From assembly GCF_007827045.1 (NCBI RefSeq), contig NZ_RPFW01000003.1:372001-436000 (forward strand): a DNA stretch of 64,000 nucleotides, read 5' to 3'. Under the pieces are notes generated by a model, which worked only from the letters and a program-made list of their open reading frames with translations, was not told the origin of the DNA and did not search any database. Position 1 is the stretch's first letter; every line of letters begins with the position of its first letter. This document shows, piece by piece, positions 1 to 8,053 of this stretch. The position numbers and the translations under genes were made by a program. This DNA is from Trebonia kvetii. GTDB taxonomy: Bacteria > Actinomycetota > Actinomycetes > Streptosporangiales > Streptosporangiaceae.

Positions 1-287
1 TGACCCGCAGTGCCCCGAACTCGGCACCCGCAGGGTGGGCTGGGCCGGTCCGGGATCCGTATCAGCCAGCGACCTGCCGGGTCCTGGTATCCCGCGGTCA
101 TGGTCTGGTGCCCGGCCGCCCGGACCTGGGCGTCCAGTCCGAGTGCCGCCAGCCACAACAGCCTTCAGCCGGCCAGCCTGCATGACCTCTACCCGCCAAT
201 CGGTCGCCGCCGCCTTAGGCGAATCTGAGCAGGTATTACTATGCTACGTAGTAGATCGTTGGCTGCAACAATGGCTACCAAACAAAA
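1..287. other. No recognisable gene
   Basis: The stretch left of the tRNA terminator holds only short open frames with no recognisable domain, good start or ribosome binding site. Bases 225-285 are noticeably more AT-rich than the rest. A gene reading in from the left edge cannot be excluded, but nothing supports one. Confidence 0.5.
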
Positions 288-313
288 CAGCGGCGACTCG
301 AAAGTCGCCGCTG
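288..313 (-). terminator. Intrinsic terminator of tRNA-Ala
   Basis: A perfect 11-bp inverted repeat (CAGCGGCGACT / AGTCGCCGCTG, 4-base loop CGAA) lies 14 bases past the tRNA 3' end. Read on the minus strand it is followed by TTTTGTTTGG, giving a GC-rich stem plus a T-rich tail. This is the clearest U-tailed terminator in the window. Confidence 0.85.
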
Positions 314-327
314 AGCTGGTCCTTGGG

Positions 328-401
328 TGGAGCTAAGGGGATTTGAACCCCTGACCCCCTCGATGCGAACGAGGTGCGCTACCGGACTGCGCTATAGCCC
401 C
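328..401 (-). tRNA. tRNA-Ala (anticodon CGC)
   Basis: The minus strand folds as a tRNA. The acceptor stem is GGGGCTA pairing with TAGCTCC and includes the G3:U70 pair that identifies alanine tRNAs. The anticodon arm is CCTCG-TTCGCAT-CGAGG with anticodon CGC (reads GCG), and the T arm has the usual GGTTCAAATCC. The discriminator is A and the 3' CCA is not encoded (next bases are CCC). The T-tailed hairpin at 288-313 follows directly. Confidence 0.95.
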
Positions 402-447
402 TTGAACCTCAGCTAGCGTAGCAAACTTTCCAGCCTGCTCGCGCCAT

Positions 448-1173
448 CTAGTCGCCCACGGCGCGCAGGCGCGGTAGCTCGTAGCTGTCGTAGTAGTCCT
501 CGTCGGCCAGGTCCGCGTCGGCGTTCGACGTGGTGTACTTGCCGGCCAGGCCGGGTGCGAAGTCGCGGCCCCCGTCTTCGTAGTCGGCGGGAACCGGGGC
601 GGCGGCGAGTTTCGCGGCGAGCGCCTCGCCCGCGGCTGCCGCTCCCACGGTGGACATGCCGTCGGCCGCAATGACGCGGCGTGCCGTGCGCGCCCGTGCG
701 CTTGCCCGCTCGCGGGCGTGTGCGGCCGCCTCTGCCTCGTGCTGCGCCCGTTCCGCGTCGGCCTTGGCCGCCTCGCGCAGCAGCAGCAGGTAGCCGGCGA
801 GCATGACGGTCGGCGGGATGGCGACCCAGACGGCCGCCAGGCTGGTCAGCGCGAGCGCGGTCGCGGCGATCTCCAGACCCGTGAGCATCATCAGGAGCCG
901 GCGGCGGGCGGTGAGCATGCGCCGCCGTGATTCCTCGGCGGAAATCGGCTCGGCGCGAACCCGTTCGGTGGACACTGGCTCTGCCGCGGGCGTCTCGTCT
1001 GCGTCGTCGGCGGAAGACTCAGCGATGTCCGGTGTGGCGGCCTGCTCCGTGGCGGAGGCCGTGGCGGGGGCCGGCGCCGCGACCGGAGCGATGGCACCGC
1101 GCTTCAGCCACCGGGGGATGAGCACGCACGCCCAGATCGCGATGATCGCCAGGTAAAGAATGGCGCTGCTCAT
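448..1173 (-). CDS. Two-segment membrane protein, GLPR/SepX-like
   Basis: A 241-residue protein starting MSSAILYLAI. ATG 1173 is chosen because GAGGAGG lies just upstream; an upstream in-frame start has no ribosome site. Residues 3-20 form a first membrane segment followed by a basic turn (RWLKR). An Ala/Pro/Glu-rich linker comes next, then a long hydrophobic stretch around residues 94-130 and a coiled-coil-like Ala/Arg/Glu region, ending in an acidic Asp/Tyr-rich tail. Family knowledge: actinobacteria keep such a gene downstream of moeA/glp, galU and rimJ, and in Corynebacterium (GLPR) and Streptomyces (SepX) it is a division-site membrane partner. The assignment here rests on topology and synteny, so it is an inference. 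Confidence 0.75.
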   Translation of the reverse strand: MSSAILYLAIIAIWACVLIPRWLKRGAIAPVAAPAPATASATEQAATPDIAESSADDADETPAAEPVSTERVRAEPISAEESRRRMLTARRRLLMMLTGLEIAATALALTSLAAVWVAIPPTVMLAGYLLLLREAAKADAERAQHEAEAAAHARERASARARTARRVIAADGMSTVGAAAAGEALAAKLAAAPVPADYEDGGRDFAPGLAGKYTTSNADADLADEDYYDSYELPRLRAVGD

Positions 1174-1300
1174 CGGGCTCGTGCCTCCTCTCGGTTTTCG
1201 CGGCACCGGGCACACCGGACATGTAACGCAGCGTAAAGGGAGCAACTGCCGATAACGAGGACCTGAGCGGCGTGTCGCCGTGATCAAAATGAAAGAAACA

Positions 1301-1942
1301 CTAGGCGCCGGAACGCGATGCGGCGAGCGAACTGCGCCACCTGGGGAGCATTCCCGCGGGCACTTCCTCGGCCGTGATCGCGTAGCAGATATGGTCGCGC
1401 CAGCTGCCGTTGATGTGCAACTGACGCACCCTGATGCCCTCGTCCCTGAACCCGAGCTTCTCCACGACCCGGCGGGACGCGATGTTCTCCGGCCTGATGG
1501 ACGCCTCGAGCCGGTGCATGCCCATCATGCGGAAGCAGTGGTCGACCGCCATGGCGAGGGCGGTAGGCACGATCCCGCGCCCGGCGTACGTCTCATCGAT
1601 CCAGTACCCGATCTGCCCGGAGCGGGATGAGCCCCACGTGATGGAGCCGATGGTGAGCTGCCCGGCGAAACGCCCGCCGTACAGGATCACCCAGGGCAGC
1701 GCCACGCCCTGCCTGGCCTCACGGCGCATGGTGCGGACCATGGACACGTACGGCCCGATCGGTGACCTGACGAGCGGCGTCTCTGGGTTGGATGGCTCCC
1801 AGGGGCGCAGCCAGGAGGCGTTCCGCACCCGGATCTCGCGCCATGCGCGCGCATCGGCGACACGCACCGGGCGCAGGACGACCGGGGCGTCGAGCAGATC
1901 TGGCTCGGTGAGGGTGGCTGGCCATCCGTTGATGCGTCCCAC
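1301..1942 (-). CDS. rimJ: RimJ/RimL-type GNAT N-acetyltransferase
   Basis: A 213-residue GNAT protein of RimJ size. The N-terminal part carries the family feature VVLRPVRVADARAWREIR. The acetyl-CoA loop region reads QIGYWIDETYAGRGIVPTA (Q/RxxGxG/A-like YAGRGI), and EASIRPENIASRRVVEKLGF near the end is the typical RimJ C-terminal motif. GTG 1942 is chosen because the conserved part begins right after it. A longer frame runs up to 2104 but would overlap the end of the mog gene. The protein probably acetylates a protein N-terminus; the substrate is unknown. It sits in the conserved galU-moeA-rimJ-receptor block. Confidence 0.85.
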   Translation of the reverse strand: MGRINGWPATLTEPDLLDAPVVLRPVRVADARAWREIRVRNASWLRPWEPSNPETPLVRSPIGPYVSMVRTMRREARQGVALPWVILYGGRFAGQLTIGSITWGSSRSGQIGYWIDETYAGRGIVPTALAMAVDHCFRMMGMHRLEASIRPENIASRRVVEKLGFRDEGIRVRQLHINGSWRDHICYAITAEEVPAGMLPRWRSSLAASRSGA

Positions 1943-1997
1943 GGCTGTCGATCGTTCCCCTGAGTGGCGGCTGATTCCGTCTAGCGTAGGAGCAACG

Positions 1998-2540
1998 CTA
2001 TGCGATTCCGGACACATGACTCGTGTCCGTGCCGGACGAAATTTCCGTGCCAGAATCGGCCCGCACGTGATCGCCGCCGCGAATCTGGTCGACCGCATGC
2101 ACAAGGATGGGCCGAAGCACGTTCATGCCGTCCCTGACCCCGCCGGATGACCCAGGCAGGTTGACGATGAGAGTCCGCGAGGCGGTTCCCGCGAGCCCGC
2201 GGGAGAGGATGGCGGACGGCACGCCGGCGGCGGCACCCGCGGATCGCAGTGCCTCGCCGATCCCCGGGATCTCCCTGTCGATCACCCGGCGGGTCATCTC
2301 GGGCGTCAGGTCGGCCGGAGTCAGCCCGGTGCCTCCGGTGGTGACGGCCACGTCGTAGCCGGCTGCCACGGAGTCGCGCAGCACCTGCTCGACGGGGTCG
2401 CCGTCCGGTATCACCAGCGGCCCGTCGACGACGTCACAGCCGGCGGAACGGAGCAGTTCAACGAGCACTGGTCCGGAGCGGTCCTCGTAGACGCCGGCCG
2501 CGGCCCGGTTCGACACGGTGATGGCGAGCGCGCGGATCAT
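1998..2540 (-). CDS. Molybdopterin adenylyltransferase (Mog/MoaB family)
   Basis: A 180-residue MoCF-domain protein. Visible motifs are [18 protein letters not shown] near the start, [16 protein letters not shown] (the molybdopterin-binding TTGGTG loop) and [12 protein letters not shown]. Family members adenylate molybdopterin before molybdate insertion by MoeA. ATG 2540 overlaps the moaC stop as ATGA, showing translational coupling. The C-terminal tail of about 20 residues after [10 protein letters not shown] looks unstructured. Mog and MoaB cannot be separated from sequence alone. Confidence 0.9.
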   Translation of the reverse strand: MIRALAITVSNRAAAGVYEDRSGPVLVELLRSAGCDVVDGPLVIPDGDPVEQVLRDSVAAGYDVAVTTGGTGLTPADLTPEMTRRVIDREIPGIGEALRSAGAAAGVPSAILSRGLAGTASRTLIVNLPGSSGGVRDGMNVLRPILVHAVDQIRGGDHVRADSGTEISSGTDTSHVSGIA

Positions 2541-3022
2541 CCGCGCCGCCAGGAGCCCGACTTGCCGCCGTCCTTGGCCTCGAGCCGGACGTCGGTGATC
2601 ACCGCGCCCTTGTCGACGGCCTTGATCATGTCGATCAGCGTGAGCGCCGCGACGCTGACCGAGGTGAGCGCCTCCATCTCGACCCCGGTACGGTCGGCGG
2701 TCCGCACCGAGGCGGTGATCGCCACGCCGGCGTCCTCGACGGCCAGGTCTACGGTCACGGCGTGGATGGCGAGCGGGTGGCACAACGGGATCAGGTCGGG
2801 CGTCCGCTTGGCGCCGGCGATGCCGGCGATCCTGGCGACCGCGAGTGCGTCGCCCTTGGGCACGGTCCCGTCCCGCAGCGCGGCGACGGCCGCTGCCGAC
2901 AGCAGCACCCGCCCGGATGCCGTGGCCGTTCGTACCGTGACGTCCTTGGCTGACACGTCCACCATCCGCGCGCGGCCCGCCTCGTCCAGGTGGGTCAGCC
3001 GCGCCGGAGCAGCATCGCTCAT
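2537..3022 (-). CDS. moaC: Cyclic pyranopterin monophosphate synthase MoaC
   Basis: A 161-residue MoaC. The N-terminal [18 protein letters not shown], central [15 protein letters not shown] (the LCHP active-site motif), [16 protein letters not shown] and the late DMIKAVDKG are all present. It converts the GTP-derived 3',8-cyclo intermediate to cyclic pyranopterin monophosphate. No moaA, moaD or moaE lies in the window, so the rest of the pathway must be elsewhere. It sits between moeA and mog in one leftward operon. Confidence 0.95.
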   Translation of the reverse strand: MSDAAPARLTHLDEAGRARMVDVSAKDVTVRTATASGRVLLSAAAVAALRDGTVPKGDALAVARIAGIAGAKRTPDLIPLCHPLAIHAVTVDLAVEDAGVAITASVRTADRTGVEMEALTSVSVAALTLIDMIKAVDKGAVITDVRLEAKDGGKSGSWRRG

Positions 3023-3097
3023 GAGGAAAGCCTACGCCGCAACCGGGTGGCCCCAAGTCAAAGGCGACATCAACACCAGATGATCCCGCTGACTCCG

Positions 3098-4381
3098 TCA
3101 CGGAAGGATGAGAACGTCCACGGTGTCGCCCGCGGGGAGTTGTGTCTCCCATTCGGGAATGACGATCAGCGCGTTCGCGCGGCCCAGCGAGGCGATCTGG
3201 TGCGACTGCTGCCCGGACAGCGGGGTGACCTTGCTGCCGTCGAGGACGCCGCGCAGGTAGGAGCGTCGCCCGGCGGGCGACCTGGCCGGACCGGTGAGCG
3301 TCGCCTGCACCGAGGGCAGCGACAGGTCATCGGCGCCCTGCAGCGCCGCGAGCGCCGGCCGCACGAACAGCTGGAACGACACGTAGGCGCTGACCGGGTT
3401 GCCCGGCAGCGTGAAGATCGGCACCCGTCTTTCCGCGCCCAGACCGCCCGCCCCACCCTCGCCGATCACGCCGAAGCCCTGCGGCATCCCTGGCTGCATG
3501 GCCACCTTGCGGAAGGTCACCGTGCCGAGTTCGCGCAGCGCCGCCTTGACGACGTCGTGCTCGCCGCCCATGGATACCCCGCCGGTGGTGATCAGCAGGT
3601 CGGCGCGGATCAGCTGCTCCTCGAGCGCGGGCAGCACGCCTGCCGGGTCGTCGGGCACGACAGAGCGCCGGTAGGCGACCGCGCCGGTCTCGCGCACCGC
3701 CGCCGCGATCATGTAGCTGTTGGAGTCCCAGATCCGGCCGGGCACGAGCGGGGTGCCGGGCTCGGTCAGCTCGTTCCCGGTGGACAGCACGACCACCCGG
3801 GGCCGCGGGCGGACGGATACCGCCTTGCGCCCGGCGGACGCCGCGACGGCGACCTGCATGGCGCGCAGCCGCGTTCCCGCGCTGAGCAGTGTCTCGCCCT
3901 CGGCGGCGTCCCCGCCTGCGTACCTGACCGCGTTGCCTGGCTCGGCGGACTGGTAGACCCGGACCTGGGCGATGCCGTCGTCTGTCCACTCGACGGGCAC
4001 CACGGCGTCCGCGCCGGCCGGCAGCTGCGCGCCGGTCATGATCTTGATCGCGGTGCCGGGGACCAGCCGGTAGATGCCGGTGTCGCCTGCGGCGATCTCG
4101 CCGGTGACCCGGAGGGTCGCGGGCGACTCCTGGGAGGCGCCCGCCACGTCGGCGGCGAGGACGGCGTAGCCGTCCATGCTCGAGTTGTCGAACGAGGGGA
4201 GGGCCACGGCCGCCGTCACGTCCTCGGCGAGCACGCAGCCCTCGGCCGCCGCGAGTTCCAGGCTGGCGGGAGCGAGTGGTGCTATCGCGGCGAGGATCGC
4301 CGACTGGTACTCCTCGACCGAGCTGAGCGAGCCGTCCGCGGTGCTTGCGGCACCGGGCCCGTGCGTGCCGCCGTGCGTCAC
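3098..4381 (-). CDS. moeA: MoeA/gephyrin-like protein (possible Glp)
   Basis: A 427-residue MoeA-family protein. GTG 4381 overlaps the galU stop as GTGA. The fold motifs are clear: SFDNSSMDGYAV, IMTGAQLPAGADAVV, TTGGVSMGG and FTLPGNPVSAYVSFQLFVRP. Two motif positions deviate from molybdenum insertases. The usual TGDE loop reads TGNE (Asn at about residue 203), and the usual KPG motif reads AMQPGMP (Gln 296, Met 299). In corynebacteria the gene at this syntenic position encodes Glp, a gephyrin-like FtsZ partner working with the membrane receptor GLPR, a candidate for which lies at 448-1173. Moco genes in the same operon leave a dual or classical role open. Confidence 0.88.
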   Translation of the reverse strand: MTHGGTHGPGAASTADGSLSSVEEYQSAILAAIAPLAPASLELAAAEGCVLAEDVTAAVALPSFDNSSMDGYAVLAADVAGASQESPATLRVTGEIAAGDTGIYRLVPGTAIKIMTGAQLPAGADAVVPVEWTDDGIAQVRVYQSAEPGNAVRYAGGDAAEGETLLSAGTRLRAMQVAVAASAGRKAVSVRPRPRVVVLSTGNELTEPGTPLVPGRIWDSNSYMIAAAVRETGAVAYRRSVVPDDPAGVLPALEEQLIRADLLITTGGVSMGGEHDVVKAALRELGTVTFRKVAMQPGMPQGFGVIGEGGAGGLGAERRVPIFTLPGNPVSAYVSFQLFVRPALAALQGADDLSLPSVQATLTGPARSPAGRRSYLRGVLDGSKVTPLSGQQSHQIASLGRANALIVIPEWETQLPAGDTVDVLILP

Positions 4382-5280
4382 CGCTGCTCTTCGAGGAACT
4401 TGCGCAGCCAGGGGAGGAACTCGGGGGCCAGGTCGGGCCGCTCGGCGGCGAACATCACCATCGTCCGGAGGTAATCCAGCTTGTTGCCGGTGTCGAAGCG
4501 CCGCCCGCGGAACAGCACGCCGCGCAGCTCGCCCTTGGTGGCCTGCACCTTGAGCGCGTCGGTGAGCTGGATCTCGCCGCCGCGTCCCGGCGGGGTCTCG
4601 CGGAGGATGTCGAAGACCTCGGGGTCGCAGACGTAGCGTCCGATCACGATCCACCGGCTCGGCGCGGTGCCAGGCGCGGGCTTCTCGACCATGTCGGTGA
4701 TCATCACCACATCGTTCTCGGCGGTCATCTCGACGGCGGCGCAGCCGTACAGCGAGACCTCCTCCGGGTCGACCTCCATCAGCGCTACGACGCTGCCGCC
4801 GTACTGCTGCCGCACGTCGATCATCCGGGTGAGCAGCGGCTCCTTCGGGTCGATGAGGTCGTCGCCGAGCAGGACAGCGAACGGCTCGTGGCCCACGTGC
4901 TGCGCGGCGCACAGGACCGCGTGGCCGAGCCCCCGCGGGTCGCCCTGGCGCACGTAGTGCATGGTGGCGAGTTCGCTCGACTCACGGACCAGGCTGAGTT
5001 TGTCCCAGTCCTCCTTGGCGGTCAGCGCCTCTTCGAGTTCGTAGTTCCGGTCGAAGTGATCTTCGATGGAACGCTTGCTCCGGCCCGTGATAAGCAGGAC
5101 ATCGTTGAGGCCAGACGTGACGGCCTCTTCCACGACATACTGGATGGCGGGCTTGTCGACGACAGGCAGCATTTCCTTGGGCGTCGCTTTCGTCGCGGGC
5201 AGGAACCGTGTTCCCAGCCCGGCAGCGGGCACCACAGCCTTGGTAACTGCTGACGTCCTCGTATTGCCGTTATCGACCAT
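4378..5280 (-). CDS. galU: UTP-glucose-1-phosphate uridylyltransferase
   Basis: A 300-residue GalU. The nucleotide-binding start is AGLGTRFLPATKATPKEM, followed by PAIQYVVEEAV, the LGDD metal motif and GRYVCDPEVFDIL. It makes UDP-glucose for cell-wall and exopolysaccharide precursors in the cytoplasm. It is the first gene of the leftward block and overlaps the moeA/glp start by four bases. Its ATG is only 32 bases from the divergent folate gene, so the two promoters must overlap. Confidence 0.96.
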   Translation of the reverse strand: MVDNGNTRTSAVTKAVVPAAGLGTRFLPATKATPKEMLPVVDKPAIQYVVEEAVTSGLNDVLLITGRSKRSIEDHFDRNYELEEALTAKEDWDKLSLVRESSELATMHYVRQGDPRGLGHAVLCAAQHVGHEPFAVLLGDDLIDPKEPLLTRMIDVRQQYGGSVVALMEVDPEEVSLYGCAAVEMTAENDVVMITDMVEKPAPGTAPSRWIVIGRYVCDPEVFDILRETPPGRGGEIQLTDALKVQATKGELRGVLFRGRRFDTGNKLDYLRTMVMFAAERPDLAPEFLPWLRKFLEEQR

Positions 5281-5312
5281 GGGTTAAGCGTAGTGACTTT
5301 CTGGGGAGCAAA

Positions 5313-5948
5313 GTGCACGGCATGCCTGGCAGTGATACGCCACGTGACCAGCCACACACGGGCCAGGACGGCGGAGCTCTGCCCGGCAAGGCCGGCCTGC
5401 GGCAGCGCGTGCTCGCGGCCCGTGCGGCAATGCCAGAATCCGCGCGTACCGACGCCAGCCGCCTCATCAGGGATCATGTGCTCGAAATGCCGGAGGTGGC
5501 CGCCGCTGGCACGATAGCGGCGTATTACTCGGTCGGCACCGAGCCGGGCACGCACAGCCTCGTCTTCGCGCTGTGGAAGCGCGGCAGTTATGTAATTCTT
5601 CCCGTTCTGCTCCCCGACGGCGACCTTGACTGGGCGTCCTACGAGGGGCCGGATGCGCTCGCACCAGGGCCCCGGGACATGCTCCAGCCGACGGAGCCGG
5701 TTCGCGGCCCGGGGACGGTGGCCCGCGCCGATATCGTCCTGGTCCCGGCGCTCGCGGTCGACGCCGCGGGCAACCGGCTCGGCAGGGGCGGCGGCTCCTA
5801 TGACCGGGCGCTCGCCAGGGTCGGCGGCCAGGTGCCCACGATCGCGCTGCTCTACGACGGCGAACTGCTGCCCGGCGTGCCCGCCGAGCCGCACGACAGG
5901 CCCGTCCGCGCGGTCGCCCGTCCCGGTGACGGCATCACCTGGCTGTAG
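5313..5948 (+). CDS. 5-formyltetrahydrofolate cyclo-ligase
   Basis: A 211-residue protein of the 5-FTHF cyclo-ligase (MTHFS) family. It has the basic N-terminal helix KAGLRQRVLAARAAM, the substrate region GTEPGTHSLVFALWKRG, the DIVLVPALAVDAAGNRLG segment and the ATP-phosphate loop GRGGGSYDRAL. The enzyme recycles 5-formyl-THF to methenyl-THF. GTG 5313 is chosen because CTGGGGAGC lies 3-9 bases upstream; ATG 5322 is an alternative. Its position divergent from galU is conserved in actinobacteria. Confidence 0.92.
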   Translation: MHGMPGSDTPRDQPHTGQDGGALPGKAGLRQRVLAARAAMPESARTDASRLIRDHVLEMPEVAAAGTIAAYYSVGTEPGTHSLVFALWKRGSYVILPVLLPDGDLDWASYEGPDALAPGPRDMLQPTEPVRGPGTVARADIVLVPALAVDAAGNRLGRGGGSYDRALARVGGQVPTIALLYDGELLPGVPAEPHDRPVRAVARPGDGITWL

Positions 5949-5963
5949 CCGGGCGAGGACCTT

Positions 5964-5992
5964 GGGGGGTACGGGGGTCGTCCCCCCGGGGG
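5964..5992. repeat. G-rich palindromic element, copy 1
   Basis: The sequence is GGGGGGT-ACGGGGGTCGTCCCCCC-GGGGG. It can fold into a G/C stem around TCGT and lies between the folate gene stop and the FmdB gene. Related copies occur at 46390-46415, 52302-52328 and (inverted) 61020-61044. Confidence 0.7.
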
Positions 5993-6031
5993 ATGCAGCG
6001 CGGAATGCGAGGGTGGCCTGCGCGGTTATCC

Positions 6032-6058
6032 TTAGCAGTCTGCTACTGAGACTGCTAA
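6032..6058. promoter_or_regulatory. CIRCE-like palindrome upstream of fmdB
   Basis: TTAGCAGTC-N9-GACTGCTAA is a perfect inverted repeat, extending to 10 bp with a 7-base loop. Its length and 9-base spacing equal those of CIRCE, the HrcA operator (TTAGCACTC-N9-GAGTGCTAA). It differs by one symmetrical base change in each arm. It ends 38 bases before the FmdB start. It could be an operator or a plain hairpin at the end of the folate transcript. Confidence 0.5.
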
Positions 6059-6096
6059 TCTAGCGAACTGAATTTGGTTCCGCCTGGGAGGAATTC

Positions 6097-6459
6097 GTGC
6101 CCACATACCAGTACGCCTGCACCGAGTGCGGTGGCCAGCTCGAAGCGGTGCAGAAGTTCACCGACGAGCCGCTCACCGTGCATGAGGACTGCGGCGGCCG
6201 GCTGCGCAAGGTCTTCTCGCCCGTGGGCATCGTGTTCAAGGGGTCCGGCTTCTACCGGACCGACAGCCGCGGCAGCGGCTCATCCAGCGGCACGTCGTCT
6301 TCGGCCGCCGCCGCGGCCAAGGACAGCGGATCGTCGTCCGCGGGCTCCGCGGACTCGTCCTCGTCGAGCTCCTCGTCCGCCTCAGGCGGCGAGAAGGCCA
6401 CGGCGTCGGCGAGCTCGACCGCGAGCAGTGGTAGTTCCTCGGGCGAAAAGGTCGCCTGA
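6097..6459 (+). CDS. FmdB-family zinc-ribbon protein
   Basis: A 120-residue small regulator-like protein. The first 50 residues are an FmdB zinc ribbon: PTYQYACTECGG with Cys8 and Cys11, then HEDCGGRLRKVFSP with His29 and Cys32 as probable partners, and GIVFKGSGFYRTDS. The last 60 residues are almost pure Ser/Ala/Gly and look disordered. GTG 6097 follows TGGGAGGAATTC. The family's function is not known beyond a proposed regulatory role. The downstream MTA phosphorylase starts four bases after its stop. Confidence 0.85.
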   Translation: MPTYQYACTECGGQLEAVQKFTDEPLTVHEDCGGRLRKVFSPVGIVFKGSGFYRTDSRGSGSSSGTSSSAAAAAKDSGSSSAGSADSSSSSSSSASGGEKATASASSTASSGSSSGEKVA

Positions 6460-6463
6460 GCCC

Positions 6464-7270
6464 GTGGCCGCGGTGGCGGACATCGGGGTCATCGGCGGGT
6501 CAGGGTTCTACGAGTTCCTGACCGGCGCCGAGGAAGTCCGGGTGGACACCCCGTTCGGTGAGCCGAGCGAGACGCTGCTCGTCGGTGAGGCCGGTGGCAA
6601 GCGGGTGGCCTTCCTCCCGCGGCACGGCAAGGACCACCGGTTCCCGCCGCACAAGATCCCGTACCGCGCCAACCTGTGGGCGATGCGTGCGCTCGGCGTG
6701 CGGCGCATCCTGGCGCCAAGCGCGGTGGGCTCGCTCACCACGTCCTATGGCCCTGGCACGCTGATCGTTCCCGACCAGCTCGTGGACCGGACCACCAGCC
6801 GGGTGCAGACCTTCTACGACGAGTACGCGGTGCACGTGCCGTTCGCCGACCCGTACTGCCCGTCGGGCCGTGGGCACGCCATCGGCACCGCCAGGCGGGC
6901 GGGCTGGGTGCCCGCCGGTTCCGGCACGCTCGTCGTCATCGACGGCCCGCGGTTCTCCACTCGCGCCGAGTCGCAGTGGTATGCCGCCCAGGGCTGGACG
7001 CTGATCGGGATGACCGCGCACCCCGAGGCGGTGCTCGCTCGCGAACTTGCCCTCTGCTACACGAATCTCGCCCTGGTCACCGACACCGACGCTGGCGTCG
7101 AGGAGGGCGAGGGGGTCACCCAGGCGGAGGTGTTCGAGGTCTTCGCCAAGAACATCACCCGGCTCCGTGAACTGGTGGCGAAGATCATCGAGGCGTTTCC
7201 CGACGAACGTGAGGATGACCTGTGCGCCCACGCGCTCGACGGCATCCGGTTGCCGATCGACCTGCCTTAG
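6464..7270 (+). CDS. S-methyl-5'-thioadenosine phosphorylase
   Basis: A protein of about 268 residues of the MTAP/PNP family. It has the phosphate loop DIGVIGGSGFYEFL, FLPRHGKDHRFPPHKIPYR, GSLTTSYGPGTLIVPDQ, the catalytic-site GPRFSTRAESQW, GMTAHPEAVLAREL and TDTDAGVEEGEG. Two Asp residues in TDTD fit 6-aminopurine recognition, so methylthioadenosine is the likely substrate (methionine salvage). The start is not certain: GTG 6464 and GTG 6473 both precede the conserved DIGVIGG. The gene is almost fused to fmdB and probably co-transcribed. Confidence 0.9.
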   Translation: MAAVADIGVIGGSGFYEFLTGAEEVRVDTPFGEPSETLLVGEAGGKRVAFLPRHGKDHRFPPHKIPYRANLWAMRALGVRRILAPSAVGSLTTSYGPGTLIVPDQLVDRTTSRVQTFYDEYAVHVPFADPYCPSGRGHAIGTARRAGWVPAGSGTLVVIDGPRFSTRAESQWYAAQGWTLIGMTAHPEAVLARELALCYTNLALVTDTDAGVEEGEGVTQAEVFEVFAKNITRLRELVAKIIEAFPDEREDDLCAHALDGIRLPIDLP

Positions 7271-7370
7271 CCCGCGCGGTCCCGCTGGGCGGAAAGTCCG
7301 ACCAGTCCGAAATGTGACACTTCGTAGGTCCGACATTTCATGACCGGTCAACCGGGGTAATGTCATTGGC

Positions 7371-7967
7371 GTGACTGACTTGGAGATCCCGGCCACCGGC
7401 TCGGCCACACTGCACGTGCTGCACGAAGGCTACGTCGGGCTCAACGGCGACGACGCCCGGGTGAGCGGGACGGTGACGCTGATCATGGACGGCGATGCGG
7501 TCATCGTCGTCGATCCGGGCATGGTGGCCGACAGGGACGCGCTGCTCGCGGCCCTGGCCGCACAGGGCCCCGGCCCCGGTGACGTGACCGACGTGGTGTT
7601 CAGCCACCACCATCCGGACCACACGGTGAACGCCGCGCTGTTCCGCAACGCGCGCATCCACGACCACTGGGCCATCTACCAGGGAGACCGCTGGACGGAC
7701 CGGGATGCGCACGGGGCACTGCTTGCCCCGTCGGTGCGATTGCTGCGCACGCCGGGCCACACTGGCGAGGACATCTCCACCATCGCATCGACGGCCGACG
7801 GCGTATACGCGTGCACGCACGCCTGGTGGTTCGCCGACGGCCCGGAGGAGGACCCACTCGGCACCGACGCCGCGGCGCTCAAGGCGAGCAGGGACCTGCT
7901 GCTGTCGTTCGCCACGGTGCTGGTCCCCGGTCACGGGGCGCCATTCCGTCCTGACGCGCACGCGTAA
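7371..7967 (+). CDS. MBL-fold metallo-hydrolase
   Basis: A 198-residue metallo-beta-lactamase-fold protein, close in layout to the MBLAC1 group. The metal site SHHHPDH spans residues 78-84; further ligands are in LRTPGHTGEDIS and VLVPGHGAPF. The substrate is not identifiable. GTG 7371 begins the protein after the AT-richer segment 7300-7365. That leader holds two related GTCCGA-AATGT / GTCCGA-CATTT repeats, which may bear on its regulation. Confidence 0.85.
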   Translation: MTDLEIPATGSATLHVLHEGYVGLNGDDARVSGTVTLIMDGDAVIVVDPGMVADRDALLAALAAQGPGPGDVTDVVFSHHHPDHTVNAALFRNARIHDHWAIYQGDRWTDRDAHGALLAPSVRLLRTPGHTGEDISTIASTADGVYACTHAWWFADGPEEDPLGTDAAALKASRDLLLSFATVLVPGHGAPFRPDAHA

Positions 7968-8053
7968 CACCGGGGTGGGCATCGGCGTTCTGCCAGATAT
8001 GGGGGACTCTGCGCTCAGATGCGCTCCCCGCGGACCGAAGTGGCGAGTCTCCG

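Noticed and set aside
1-300. Possible start of an upstream gene or an attachment site beside tRNA-Ala
   Set aside because: No integrase fragment and no duplicate of the tRNA 3' end could be found here.
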